From positions 1 through 16,271 of the forward strand of contig CAYUAC010000041.1 of assembly GCA_964442515.1 (NCBI GenBank): DNA of 16,271 bases. The letters are read 5' to 3'. Shown one piece after another: positions 1-7,100 of the stretch (position 1 is the stretch's first letter; the number at the start of each line of letters is the position of its first letter). The notes under the pieces were generated by a model. That model searched no databases. It had not been told where the DNA came from and worked only from the letters and a program-made list of their open reading frames with translations. This stretch comes from TCS-49 sp964442515 (lineage in GTDB: Bacteria > Campylobacterota > Campylobacteria > Campylobacterales > Sulfurovaceae). The position numbers and the translations under genes are program-made.

Positions 1-71
1 ATCTTTTTTCTTAATTCTTTTGTATCTTTAATAAAAAAATCGGGTTCTTCTATTTTTTGGATATATTTCAT
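1..71 (-). CDS. 5' end of a downstream defence gene, possibly a PtuB-like HNH nuclease (partial)
   Basis: An ATG at 71-69 overlaps the TGA stop of the ATPase gene as ATGA, and the frame stays open for 23 codons to the window edge. The visible peptide begins MKYIQKIEEPDFFIKDTKEL. ATGA coupling strongly suggests a real co-translated gene. The opening, a short strand of the M-K-Y-I-x-K type followed by E-P, resembles how TIGR02646/PtuB-type HNH endonucleases begin, and PtuB is the usual partner of a PtuA ATPase in Septu systems. That is inference from about 20 residues plus neighbourhood; no catalytic residue is visible. It could instead be another effector or an unrelated cas-operon gene, though it does not look like the start of Cas7 or Cas5. 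Confidence 0.5.
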   Translation of the reverse strand, partial: MKYIQKIEEPDFFIKDTKELRKK

Positions 72-1534
72 TCCATTAACTCCATATCAAAAGCTAAACC
101 TTGAAAAAATGCACTATTGGGGCTTTCATATTCTAAGATTTTATTTTTAAGCTTTTTTGCTTCTTCGCTATCTTCTTTTCCATTCATGCATAACCCCCTG
201 TATTCTTCATGCTTTTCTTCTAAGGATTTTGGGATATAATCAGCACCCATTATTGTTTTTATAATGGTGTTTAAATCTCTATCTAAAGGTGCATGATTTA
301 AAGATTTTGTAATTATTTTATGTTCTTCTTCATATAGTATTTTGATATATTTGTGAGGAGTGTTTGCAATTATATTTGGCGAATGGGTAGCAATAATTAC
401 TTGACAATTATTCCTAATTGCAAAGTTATAGTAAATTTTGAATATCATATTTTGCCAGCTTGGATGTAGAGATATTTCTGGTTCATCTATAAGTACAATT
501 TTATTTTTTATGTTATTCATATACAGGTATAATATTTTTGTAAAGATGGTCTTTTGCCCTGTTGATAAATCATCCAAAGAAAATATGTCATTCCATTTAT
601 TTGAGAACTTAATGGTATCACCATTCTCTAGGGAGTGAAAATCTATATCGAAATTTGTCAAATCTTCAAAAATTTTTTTAATATTTTCTGAAATATCTTT
701 ATATGCATATTCAACAGATTCTCTTTCGTCCCAAACTAATTTATTTAGGTGTGCTTTTAGAGATTGATCAATGTTATCAAGATTTTTATGGGTATTTGTT
801 GGTAAGTATTCAATTATACTTGACTGATATTCTGTTTCAATTGATTTAGTTTCATTTAACAATGTTTGATAGCTAATCGACTCAATTGAGTTTTCAGAAA
901 AATTTTTTATCTTTATATAACTTTTATTCATGGTTGTTTTGTTTAATGTTATAAAATTATAAATATATTCCAATAAAGTTGTTTTCCCCGATCCATTAGT
1001 ACCTGCAACGATACAAATTGGCAATATGTTTTCATCATCTAAAAAACTTATATTAAAATCTTTAAACATTTTAAACTTTTCTATATAAATTTTTGATATT
1101 TTATAGCCTTTATCATTGTCTATATTTGGATTTAATAATCTATGCCAATTATCTATATATTTAAAAGTTACACTTGATTGTGTTATTGACTTTTGTAGTG
1201 TACCTCTAGGTTGGGGAAAATTGTCTAGTTTACGATTTGATGCATAATCCAACACTCTAACTTTTCTTCTATACCTAAACCAATCAAGCAAATTTTTATC
1301 ATTTTTCCCAATATCTTTTAAATTATCATCAATCTGAACTAATGCTATTGGTCTAGCCCCACATTTTATTAAAACAATATCATCAATTTTTAATTCCTTG
1401 ATAAATTGATCAATTTGAGATCCACTCCCTGACCAATAGTCACCAATACCAATTAAGCTTTTTTCTTTCAATAATTCTACTTCTCTGCCCCAATCTTTAT
1501 CATTAGGATGTAACTGCATATGCCAATAAGTCAT
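68..1534 (-). CDS. ABC/OLD-type ATPase with N-terminal PUA/EVE-like domain, Septu PtuA-like
   Basis: A 488-residue predicted defence ATPase. Residues about 145-440 carry an ABC-type nucleotide-binding fold of the AAA_21/OLD/PtuA kind: Walker A GTNGSGKTT (178-186), signature LSTGQ (323-327), Walker B IVLIDEPE (346-353) and switch histidine in THSPN (383-387), with a helical insertion between. Residues 1-135 are a separate domain containing GIGDYW, a DDIVLIKCGARPIALVQI strand pair and WFRYRRKVRVL. This pattern resembles PUA/EVE-like folds, some of which read modified bases; the assignment is by eye. The C-terminal tail (440-488) is charged and helical, as in PtuA-like proteins. The ATG lies 3 nt after the cas8b stop with AGAGGG about 7 nt upstream, and the 3' end shares ATGA with the next ORF, so the three are almost certainly one operon. 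Composition is very AT-rich. ATPase identity is sure; the Septu link is likely; the domain fold is tentative. Confidence 0.85.
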   Translation of the reverse strand: MTYWHMQLHPNDKDWGREVELLKEKSLIGIGDYWSGSGSQIDQFIKELKIDDIVLIKCGARPIALVQIDDNLKDIGKNDKNLLDWFRYRRKVRVLDYASNRKLDNFPQPRGTLQKSITQSSVTFKYIDNWHRLLNPNIDNDKGYKISKIYIEKFKMFKDFNISFLDDENILPICIVAGTNGSGKTTLLEYIYNFITLNKTTMNKSYIKIKNFSENSIESISYQTLLNETKSIETEYQSSIIEYLPTNTHKNLDNIDQSLKAHLNKLVWDERESVEYAYKDISENIKKIFEDLTNFDIDFHSLENGDTIKFSNKWNDIFSLDDLSTGQKTIFTKILYLYMNNIKNKIVLIDEPEISLHPSWQNMIFKIYYNFAIRNNCQVIIATHSPNIIANTPHKYIKILYEEEHKIITKSLNHAPLDRDLNTIIKTIMGADYIPKSLEEKHEEYRGLCMNGKEDSEEAKKLKNKILEYESPNSAFFQGLAFDMELME

Positions 1535-1537
1535 TTT

Positions 1538-3250
1538 TTAACCCTCTTTTTTTAGAAAAAATAAATTTTTGGATAATACACCGATTAAAAAACTATCCAT
1601 ATGTTTTGAAAGTTTGTCTTCATTTTTATATGCCATTATGAGGCTCATGGCATTATTGAATTTCAAATAATTTAAATTAATTTTATGTTTATATTTAAAG
1701 AATGTAAATTCTATATCCTGCTTTAGTTTCTTTGCATTATTTGCTCTTAAAAACGGCTCCAGCATATCTGCCGTTTTTTCATGTGCTTCACTTTGGCTCA
1801 ACAGATATTTGACTACCTGCCCACATAGATAAAAAAACTCTTCATTCGTTAATCTGTCATAATGAGAGGTTTCAAGTCTGTGTATAATATTTTTCTGCAT
1901 CATCTTTATATCCATCGGTTTTTCTCCCTTATTAGATTTGTAGTAGTGGTTTTGGAGCGAAAGCTTCAAGTTCAAACTTTTTTTTGCTCCCAGCTCTCTG
2001 TTGTGTCTTAAATGTTCAAGAACAAAATTTATTCCTTGTTTTATCGCAATGTTGTAGAATGCTTTGTCGTCATACTTTTTAAAGTAGTTTATCATTGCAT
2101 CCCGTGTAAGATAAATGAGATTTGCAAACTTTTTATCCAGTTTATTATACACATCACCGTAGTAATTTGAGATTAGTTGCTGGTTATAAAATACTTGATC
2201 TACAATTTGCTCTAATTCCGGTAGTGAATCTATTGTATCGTCTTCAATAATACTTTTATTTTCGAAAGCCTGTAGGTGATTTTTATAATAGATAGAATCA
2301 TCAAGTTTGTTTACTGTAATAGGCAGGTAGTCATATTCCTTAATTAAATCCTTTTCTTTAAAATCGCGATTGATAAAAAACTGCTTGCCATTTGGATACT
2401 TGTCCTGGTAAGATTGATATTTGAGCCAGTCAAAAAACTTTTTTGCAAGTAAAGCTTCCTGATCTTTTATCATATAAGGTGCTACTGGTTTATCGTTGAA
2501 TACTGTTCTCGTTTGATGCTCAAGAAAAGGTTTTTTCCCATTTAATCCCATGTTTGAATCACAAAGTCCAAATACATCTTCCCCCGATTTTTTACTATAA
2601 CTTATATCATTAAATATTTTTATGGAGTAGTAGATATTACTTTCATCTTTATATTTTTCAATTGGAGCATCAAAAAATATTTTTATGTAATTGGATACGC
2701 TATAGTGTTGAGCTATATCAACAAATTTAAAAATATTGTCTTGAATAAATTTACAATTGTGCAAAATCTCTGTTCTTCTTGCTTGATCTTCAAAAGTTTC
2801 TTGATAATTTTGTAAAATCTCTTTTTCTTCTTTTTTTGTAAATTTTGAATAGTCAATAAATGCTTCAAAATGTTTTTTAATTACATCAAAATCTAAAAGC
2901 TTTTTTGCATCTTTACTTATAAAACTTTCTAATTTCACAAAAAAAGAAAGATAGTTGACGTTGTGAATCTTTTTATCAAAAAAAGATTTATTGGAATTAA
3001 GATAGGAGCTATAGTAGTCTTTTTGAGCCAATTCAGAGTACACTTCCGGTCGTCTATTACCCTCTAAGTCTTTTAATGAGAGTTCTTTGTCTTCAATTTG
3101 TTTTTCGTATTTATAAGTAAAATATTCGATTTTTTCATCTGGGTGAATTAAAACATATAAACCATCTTTTAACCGATAATTATCTAAAATGAGTTTATCG
3201 CCCTTTTGTTTGTACTTTTTATTAAACTCTTCCAAAAGATCATAAATCAT
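1538..3250 (-). CDS. cas8b: Type I-B CRISPR-associated protein Cas8b (Cascade large subunit)
   Basis: A 570-residue protein of the Cas8b/Csh1 (TM1802-like) type, the large subunit of the type I-B interference complex that contributes to PAM recognition and holds the DNA-crRNA hybrid. Visible signs are the GLNGKKPFLEHQTR block in the middle, many aromatic and lysine residues, and a helical C-terminal part ending in DSFLIGVLSKNLFFLKKEG, which resembles the fused small-subunit-like tail of the family. An upstream start 20 codons earlier is possible but lies inside cas6. I chose the ATG at 3250 because it overlaps the cas6 stop as ATGA and has GGAAAGGG about 5 nt upstream. It sits directly after cas6. 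cas7, cas5 and cas3 would normally follow, but an ATPase gene does. GC is about 30%, against about 45-50% in cas6. Confidence 0.85.
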   Translation of the reverse strand: MIYDLLEEFNKKYKQKGDKLILDNYRLKDGLYVLIHPDEKIEYFTYKYEKQIEDKELSLKDLEGNRRPEVYSELAQKDYYSSYLNSNKSFFDKKIHNVNYLSFFVKLESFISKDAKKLLDFDVIKKHFEAFIDYSKFTKKEEKEILQNYQETFEDQARRTEILHNCKFIQDNIFKFVDIAQHYSVSNYIKIFFDAPIEKYKDESNIYYSIKIFNDISYSKKSGEDVFGLCDSNMGLNGKKPFLEHQTRTVFNDKPVAPYMIKDQEALLAKKFFDWLKYQSYQDKYPNGKQFFINRDFKEKDLIKEYDYLPITVNKLDDSIYYKNHLQAFENKSIIEDDTIDSLPELEQIVDQVFYNQQLISNYYGDVYNKLDKKFANLIYLTRDAMINYFKKYDDKAFYNIAIKQGINFVLEHLRHNRELGAKKSLNLKLSLQNHYYKSNKGEKPMDIKMMQKNIIHRLETSHYDRLTNEEFFYLCGQVVKYLLSQSEAHEKTADMLEPFLRANNAKKLKQDIEFTFFKYKHKINLNYLKFNNAMSLIMAYKNEDKLSKHMDSFLIGVLSKNLFFLKKEG

Positions 3251-3963
3251 TGCAACCCTTTCCCCAAACAAAACCCGCTTCCAAATGAGTTCTTCTCCCC
3301 GAGTCCGCACGCCAAAGCCGTAAACGCCAGCTTTTGACTGGTCTCATCCTCATTTGGCACTATCTTGAATTTGTTGCCAAAAAAGCGTACCGTTTTTCCA
3401 TCCTTGTGTGTGGTAATGGTTTGGGGTGTTTTGTTTTTGATCTCCAGCAGTTGGATGAAGTTGCCAGGTGTAGTGATGGAGGTGTCAAAAAAATCCTGGT
3501 ATTTTTTGCACAGATTGTCATGCAGCCGTCGTTGGAGCTTCATGATATCGCCGTCTTCTTTGAGCGTCCAGTAGCGTTTGTTTTGGGTGGTTACGATTAC
3601 GGGCGTGGCGCTGTAGAGTTCGGTGATAAAAAACTGCTTCACGCGCCTGGCTTTTGTTTGCAGGACTTGAAAGAGCGGATTGTCGATATTTTCCCGCAGG
3701 CTTTGTCCCAGCGTCTCGATCAGCTTTGCATCCAGCGAGCGGATCGTAAACTCATACGTGTTGCCCGCTTTGTACGTTTTATCCTTTTCCAGAGGCAATA
3801 ACCCGCCAAAGACGTAGTATTTAAAGCCTCTGGCTTCGTGCAGCTGTTTGTAGCCGCTTCGCGCAAGCGTAAAGTTGATATATTTCGCGATCGCTTCAAA
3901 GCTTTGTTTGAAATCGATATCTTGTTTTAAATATGCCGTGCATTTGAGTTCAAGGTAGTTCAT
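3247..3963 (-). CDS. cas6: CRISPR-associated endoribonuclease Cas6
   Basis: A 238-residue Cas6, the metal-independent RNase that cuts pre-crRNA within the repeats and can stay bound to the crRNA 3' hairpin. The N-terminal ferredoxin-like half contains LHEARGFKYYVFGGLLP (41-57), with His42 near where the catalytic histidine lies in many Cas6 proteins. The C-terminus has the glycine-rich family signature GLGEKNSFGSGFCLGKG (220-236). Length is normal. The ATG at 3963 is preceded by AAAGGA at about 5 nt. It is first in the visible cas operon and its stop overlaps the cas8b start. Its GC content matches the core genes rather than the AT-rich genes downstream, so it may have a different history. 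No repeats that would be its substrate lie in this window. Confidence 0.9.
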   Translation of the reverse strand: MNYLELKCTAYLKQDIDFKQSFEAIAKYINFTLARSGYKQLHEARGFKYYVFGGLLPLEKDKTYKAGNTYEFTIRSLDAKLIETLGQSLRENIDNPLFQVLQTKARRVKQFFITELYSATPVIVTTQNKRYWTLKEDGDIMKLQRRLHDNLCKKYQDFFDTSITTPGNFIQLLEIKNKTPQTITTHKDGKTVRFFGNKFKIVPNEDETSQKLAFTALACGLGEKNSFGSGFCLGKGLQ

Positions 3964-4000
3964 TGCATTCCTTTAGAGGTGGCCTTTAAAAAGTCCTGCG

Positions 4001-4032
4001 ATTATGCTACCATTTTTAGACTAAAAAGACAA
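4001..4032 (-). promoter_or_regulatory. Possible cas6 promoter
   Basis: Upstream of cas6 on the minus strand a -10-like CATAAT (4006-4001) lies about 40 bp before the ATG. A weak TTGTCT is further upstream with a long 20-bp gap. Only the -10 element is moderately convincing; weak -35 boxes are common in Campylobacterota. Confidence 0.3.
4013..4027. repeat. Perfect 15-bp palindrome upstream of cas6
   Basis: TTTTTAG-A-CTAAAAA, two perfect 7-bp arms around one central base. It lies between the Dabb gene stop and cas6, inside the region that would hold the cas6 promoter. The one-base centre makes an RNA hairpin unlikely, so a dimeric repressor site is a possibility. Being AT-rich, it could also be chance. 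Confidence 0.4.
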
Positions 4033-4046
4033 ATATATTCTTTCAG

Positions 4047-4331
4047 TTATTTTTCATAATCAACCACTTTCGTATACTCGCTTATAGCTTTGACAAACTC
4101 GATCACTTCCAGATGGTCGGGGTGGGCGGCGTACGATTTGAGATCTTTGCTGTTTGCAAACTCCGTTATCAGCGACACGTCGCACGCCCGATCGCTGCCG
4201 TTAAAATCGATACCGACTTCAAGCTTTTGGATCTGGGGTATCTTTGCGGGCATCGCTTCAAGCATCCGCTTAAGCACGGGCGCGTCTTTATCCCTGTCTT
4301 TGAGTTTAAAAAATACGATATGGACGATCAT
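4047..4331 (-). CDS. Dabb (stress-responsive alpha/beta barrel) domain protein
   Basis: A 94-residue single-domain protein of the Dabb family (dimeric alpha-beta barrel, ferredoxin-like fold). The opening MIVHIVFFKLKD, the middle KLEVGIDFN and the AHPDHLEVIEFVK segment are typical, the last giving the conserved histidine of the family. Length is normal for a stand-alone Dabb protein, which dimerises. Function in bacteria is mostly unknown; relatives include plant stress proteins and a few small-molecule cyclases. The ATG overlaps the histidine kinase stop by one base (TAATG), so it is translationally coupled as the last gene of a three-gene unit. Confidence 0.85.
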   Translation of the reverse strand: MIVHIVFFKLKDRDKDAPVLKRMLEAMPAKIPQIQKLEVGIDFNGSDRACDVSLITEFANSKDLKSYAAHPDHLEVIEFVKAISEYTKVVDYEK

Positions 4332-5347
4332 TAATCTTCTCCTTGCAGTGTAATAATAAAGTGTTTGGGCTCAGCCACAAAATCGATTCCGCCGCCGTGG
4401 GCTGCCGCGATCTGCTGTGAGAGTACCAGCCCCAGGCCGTTGCCTTTGGTTTTGGTGGTATTAAACGCGACAAAAAGTTTCTCGGGGTTTTCAATAGCCA
4501 CGCCGCTGTCATAGACCCTGAAGCAGTTGTCATCCAGGCAGATTCTGATTTGGCCCTCTTCCCTGTCGTCGTCTTCTTCGATAGCATCAATAGCGTTAAA
4601 GATAAAGTTTTGCAGCATCAAAGACAGCAGATTGAAATCCGCGTGCAGACTGTCCTGGTCAAATTCGTAGGCAAATTCGATCTGCTTTTCATAGCTGTAG
4701 TAATACACCGCCGTTTGCAGTTCGTTTTGCAGTTTGTCGGTGGCAAAGGTGCTTTTTTTGGCGTGGACGCCCTTGGAATACAGCAGCGTGGATTTGACGA
4801 TGCGTTCAACCCGCATGAGCGATTTTTTCATCTCTTCTAAAAGCGGGGTGGAGGTTTTTGGCGCCTGCTTAAACAGCGTGGGCAGCAAAAGCGAGATCGA
4901 ACCGATGGGGTTTCTGATCTCATGGGCCAGGTGGGCTGCCATCTGCCCCATAAACGCCAGGCGGTCTTTTCTTTTGTGGCTGGTGATATCGGTGGCGCTG
5001 ATGATCATCTTTTCGCTGTGGCTTTTCTTATTGATAAGGTAGTAGCGCTCATTGACATAGAGTTCGTCCCCGTCGCTGCTGTTGATAAACGCATCCAGAT
5101 GGGCTTTAAGCTCTGTTGCCTCACTGTTTTGCAAAAACACTTCCCCCTGCGGAGTCAGTACCCACAATGCGTTTGGCAGTACCTCTATGATCTGTTTGAT
5201 CAACCCTTCCAGCGATTCGTAGGAACTTTTGAGGCTTTTGTATTCGTTTTCGACGCTGTAGGTCTGTTCGATCAGACTCTCAAGCGACTGCATCACGACG
5301 GCGCGGTCCTTGTCGTTGAGATTGTCCATCAATTCTTTGTCAATCAC
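4331..5347 (-). CDS. flgS: Cytoplasmic sensor histidine kinase, FlgS-like
   Basis: A 338-residue kinase with no membrane segment: an N-terminal coiled coil (about 10-55), a PAS-like part (57-125; LPNALWVLTPQG and IISATDIT), a HisKA domain with the phospho-acceptor His142 in HLAHEIRNPIGS, and a HATPase_c domain with N-box NFIFNAIDAI, YDSG and GNGLGLVLS. Domain order, size and these segments resemble Campylobacterota FlgS, which in Helicobacter and Campylobacter phosphorylates the NtrC-like FlgR to switch on sigma-54 flagellar genes. No response regulator or flagellar gene is present here, so flgS rests on resemblance only; a sensor for another process is possible. The GTG start follows the upstream stop by one base and has AAAAGG about 7 nt before it; an in-frame ATG six codons on is the alternative. 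Confidence 0.75.
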   Translation of the reverse strand: MIDKELMDNLNDKDRAVVMQSLESLIEQTYSVENEYKSLKSSYESLEGLIKQIIEVLPNALWVLTPQGEVFLQNSEATELKAHLDAFINSSDGDELYVNERYYLINKKSHSEKMIISATDITSHKRKDRLAFMGQMAAHLAHEIRNPIGSISLLLPTLFKQAPKTSTPLLEEMKKSLMRVERIVKSTLLYSKGVHAKKSTFATDKLQNELQTAVYYYSYEKQIEFAYEFDQDSLHADFNLLSLMLQNFIFNAIDAIEEDDDREEGQIRICLDDNCFRVYDSGVAIENPEKLFVAFNTTKTKGNGLGLVLSQQIAAAHGGGIDFVAEPKHFIITLQGED

Positions 5348-5348
5348 G

Positions 5349-6236
5349 TCACTGCCTTTTGGCTAAGGTTTTAAAACTGTCCATATCATATAAGATAACA
5401 CTGTCTTTCATACTTTCCAGTTCCTTGCTGAAGCCGCTTTTAGACGCCAGCAGGTAGATATCAGGCTGCAGGTTTGACTGTTCGCATTTTTTTTGCAGTT
5501 TGGTCAGTTCGTTTTTGCATACTCGGCGGTCTTTGTATTTGCATTCGCCCACGATGAGTGTATCATCTTCGGTCACTGCGTAAAGATCGTATTCATTGTC
5601 TCTGTCCCAGTAGGTACCGCTTTCAAGCAAATCATATTCACCTGCCAGCTTTTGGGTGGTCAACTGCTCAAAGGGGTAGCCGAAGAATTTATCGATATTT
5701 TTTGAAAATTCCGCAAAAAGCTCTTTGGTCGATCCGGCTTTGATATTTTCTCGCTGATGGAGCACAAAGCGGAAAAAGAAGCGGTAAAAGGGTTTGACAA
5801 AGCGTATCTTTGGCTGGATGACATAGCCTCGAAGTTCTTTTTTCAGCTTTTGGCCGGGCTTTTTCTCAGGCAGCGGTTCGCGCGAGGGTTCCAGATACAG
5901 GACCTCCATATCGATGAGTTCTTCCAACAGCTGCTGGGCCCTGTTTTGGGGCAGGCGGGATTTTTTGAACACATTGAGCTTTTTAGCGTCACTCTTGGTC
6001 GCCGCCCAGAGCAGATCGCAGTAGGGGCGTTCAAGTAAAAACGAAGGTTGAATGCGCGCGGCAAATTCATCAAAATGTTTGATCAAATTGTCTTCGATCG
6101 TATCGTAAAGGTTGTCGAAAAACTTTATCTCAACATCATCTTCCACCCCGCCAAAGATCGCCCAGTACTCAAATGCGTCCACCACGCCAAGGTGGGGAAA
6201 ATGCTGCCAAAACCGTGTCATATCCATGCTTTCCAT
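5349..6236 (-). CDS. DUF234 / PD-(D/E)XK nuclease-like protein
   Basis: A 295-residue protein. The C-terminal half resembles DUF234, usually the C-terminal part of archaeal/bacterial STAND-type ATPases, and shows a PD-(D/E)XK-like core: FGYPFE (Glu190), NEYDLYAV (Asp217) and VGECKYK (Glu231, Lys233). The middle (about 65-145) looks helical, like a winged helix (NRAQQLLEELIDMEVLYLE), followed by a basic linker. There is no P-loop, so it is the DUF234 part without the ATPase. Nuclease activity is inference. It is first in a unit with the FlgS-like kinase and the Dabb gene, 1 bp from the kinase. The start is uncertain: ATG at 6236 overlaps a TATAAT-like hexamer, whereas the sixth codon (ATG at 6221) has GGAAAG about 7 nt upstream and may be the true start. 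Confidence 0.75.
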   Translation of the reverse strand: MESMDMTRFWQHFPHLGVVDAFEYWAIFGGVEDDVEIKFFDNLYDTIEDNLIKHFDEFAARIQPSFLLERPYCDLLWAATKSDAKKLNVFKKSRLPQNRAQQLLEELIDMEVLYLEPSREPLPEKKPGQKLKKELRGYVIQPKIRFVKPFYRFFFRFVLHQRENIKAGSTKELFAEFSKNIDKFFGYPFEQLTTQKLAGEYDLLESGTYWDRDNEYDLYAVTEDDTLIVGECKYKDRRVCKNELTKLQKKCEQSNLQPDIYLLASKSGFSKELESMKDSVILYDMDSFKTLAKRQ

Positions 6237-6264
6237 TATATCTAAAACTTTCTTATTTCCAAGC

Positions 6265-6294
6265 TTGACAAATCACCACTCAATGTTGTATAAT
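6265..6294 (+). promoter_or_regulatory. Sigma-70 promoter of hrcA-grpE-dnaK
   Basis: TTGACA (6265-6270) and TATAAT (6289-6294) with an 18-bp spacer, both perfect matches to the housekeeping consensus. The predicted transcription start is near 6301, at the left edge of the CIRCE operator, so HrcA bound there would block initiation. The 98 bp between the hrcA ATG and the divergent DUF234 gene is shared by both promoters. Confidence 0.85.
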
Positions 6295-6298
6295 TTCA

Positions 6299-6325
6299 TT
6301 AGCACACGTGGAAAGTGAGTGCTAA
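6299..6325 (+). promoter_or_regulatory. CIRCE operator (HrcA binding site)
   Basis: TTAGCACAC-N9-GAGTGCTAA. This matches the CIRCE consensus TTAGCACTC-N9-GAGTGCTAA with a single mismatch in the left arm and the correct 9-base spacer. It begins 5 bases after the -10 box and ends just before the hrcA ribosome binding site, the standard autoregulatory position. Confidence 0.95.
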
Positions 6326-6335
6326 AAGGTCATTT

Positions 6336-7100
6336 ATGAATGATAAATATCTTTTAATTTTAGATACGTTAATCAAAGAGTTTATTAAGATCAAGGACCC
6401 GATCGGTTCGCAGCATCTCAAAGAGGTGATTGAAACCGATATGAGTTCTGCGACGATCCGGTATTATTTTAAGAAGATGGCCAGCCAGGGTCAGATCGTT
6501 CAGCTGCACAGAAGCGGCGGCAGGATTCCGGCTGATGCCACGCTTTTTGAGTATTGGAAGGGTTTTTTTGATTCGATCGATGATTCGATCGTGGTCAATA
6601 TCGCTTCTATTGAGCATCATGCCAAAAAACATGGCATCTTTGCGTGTGTGCGACCCAGCGGGTCAAACCTGCTGCAAGAAGTCAAAAACATCGAAAACCG
6701 GTACCTTCTGGTGGTCTTTGAATTAAACGAGATCGCGGTGAAGTACAACCGGTTGTTAGAAAAGTTCCTTAACGACTTTTTGGGCAACGAGATCGAAAAA
6801 GTCGCGGCGGTGATCACGCAGATCGGTATCGAACCCTTTGCGACCAAGATCACCGAAGCCCTGGCGTCAAACATCAAAACCTTCAACAAGCCAAAGCTTT
6901 TTGAAGCTGATCTTGATGAAGAGTTTGGCGCGTATTATGACGGCACGGTGATCAACATTGCAAAGCCGATCGAAATGTATGATCAGATGCTAAAGGTCAA
7001 GCTCAGAGTACAAAACGTTGACGGGCAGATGTATGATCTGTTTGTCTTTTCGGAGTTGACCGGCGATTTTAAAAACTTTATAAGGAGCATACGTGAGTAA
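6336..7100 (+). CDS. hrcA: Heat-inducible transcription repressor HrcA
   Basis: A 254-residue repressor of class I heat-shock genes. The N-terminal winged helix is clear: MSSATIRYYFKKMASQGQIV followed by the wing RSGGRIPAD, almost the family signature. The GAF-like middle and C-terminal region are shorter than in the roughly 340-residue Bacillus protein, as is usual in Campylobacterota. A GTG 21 bases upstream is in frame but lies within the CIRCE. ATG at 6336 is preferred, with AAAAGG 6 nt before it. It overlaps grpE by 8 bp. It represses its own operon through the CIRCE; in other bacteria its folding depends on GroEL, which links chaperone load to repression. groESL is not in the window. 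Confidence 0.95.
   Translation: MNDKYLLILDTLIKEFIKIKDPIGSQHLKEVIETDMSSATIRYYFKKMASQGQIVQLHRSGGRIPADATLFEYWKGFFDSIDDSIVVNIASIEHHAKKHGIFACVRPSGSNLLQEVKNIENRYLLVVFELNEIAVKYNRLLEKFLNDFLGNEIEKVAAVITQIGIEPFATKITEALASNIKTFNKPKLFEADLDEEFGAYYDGTVINIAKPIEMYDQMLKVKLRVQNVDGQMYDLFVFSELTGDFKNFIRSIRE

Noticed and set aside
3251..3310. Twenty-codon N-terminal extension of cas8b
   Set aside because: It overlaps the conserved C-terminus of cas6; the ATGA overlap and GGAAAGGG favour ATG at 3250.
1..4046. CRISPR array near the cas genes
   Set aside because: No regularly spaced direct repeats were seen in or beside the cas genes; any array must lie outside the window.
6315..6335. Upstream GTG start for hrcA
   Set aside because: It lies inside the CIRCE operator and lacks a ribosome site; ATG at 6336 has AAAAGG at the right distance and matches HrcA N-termini.
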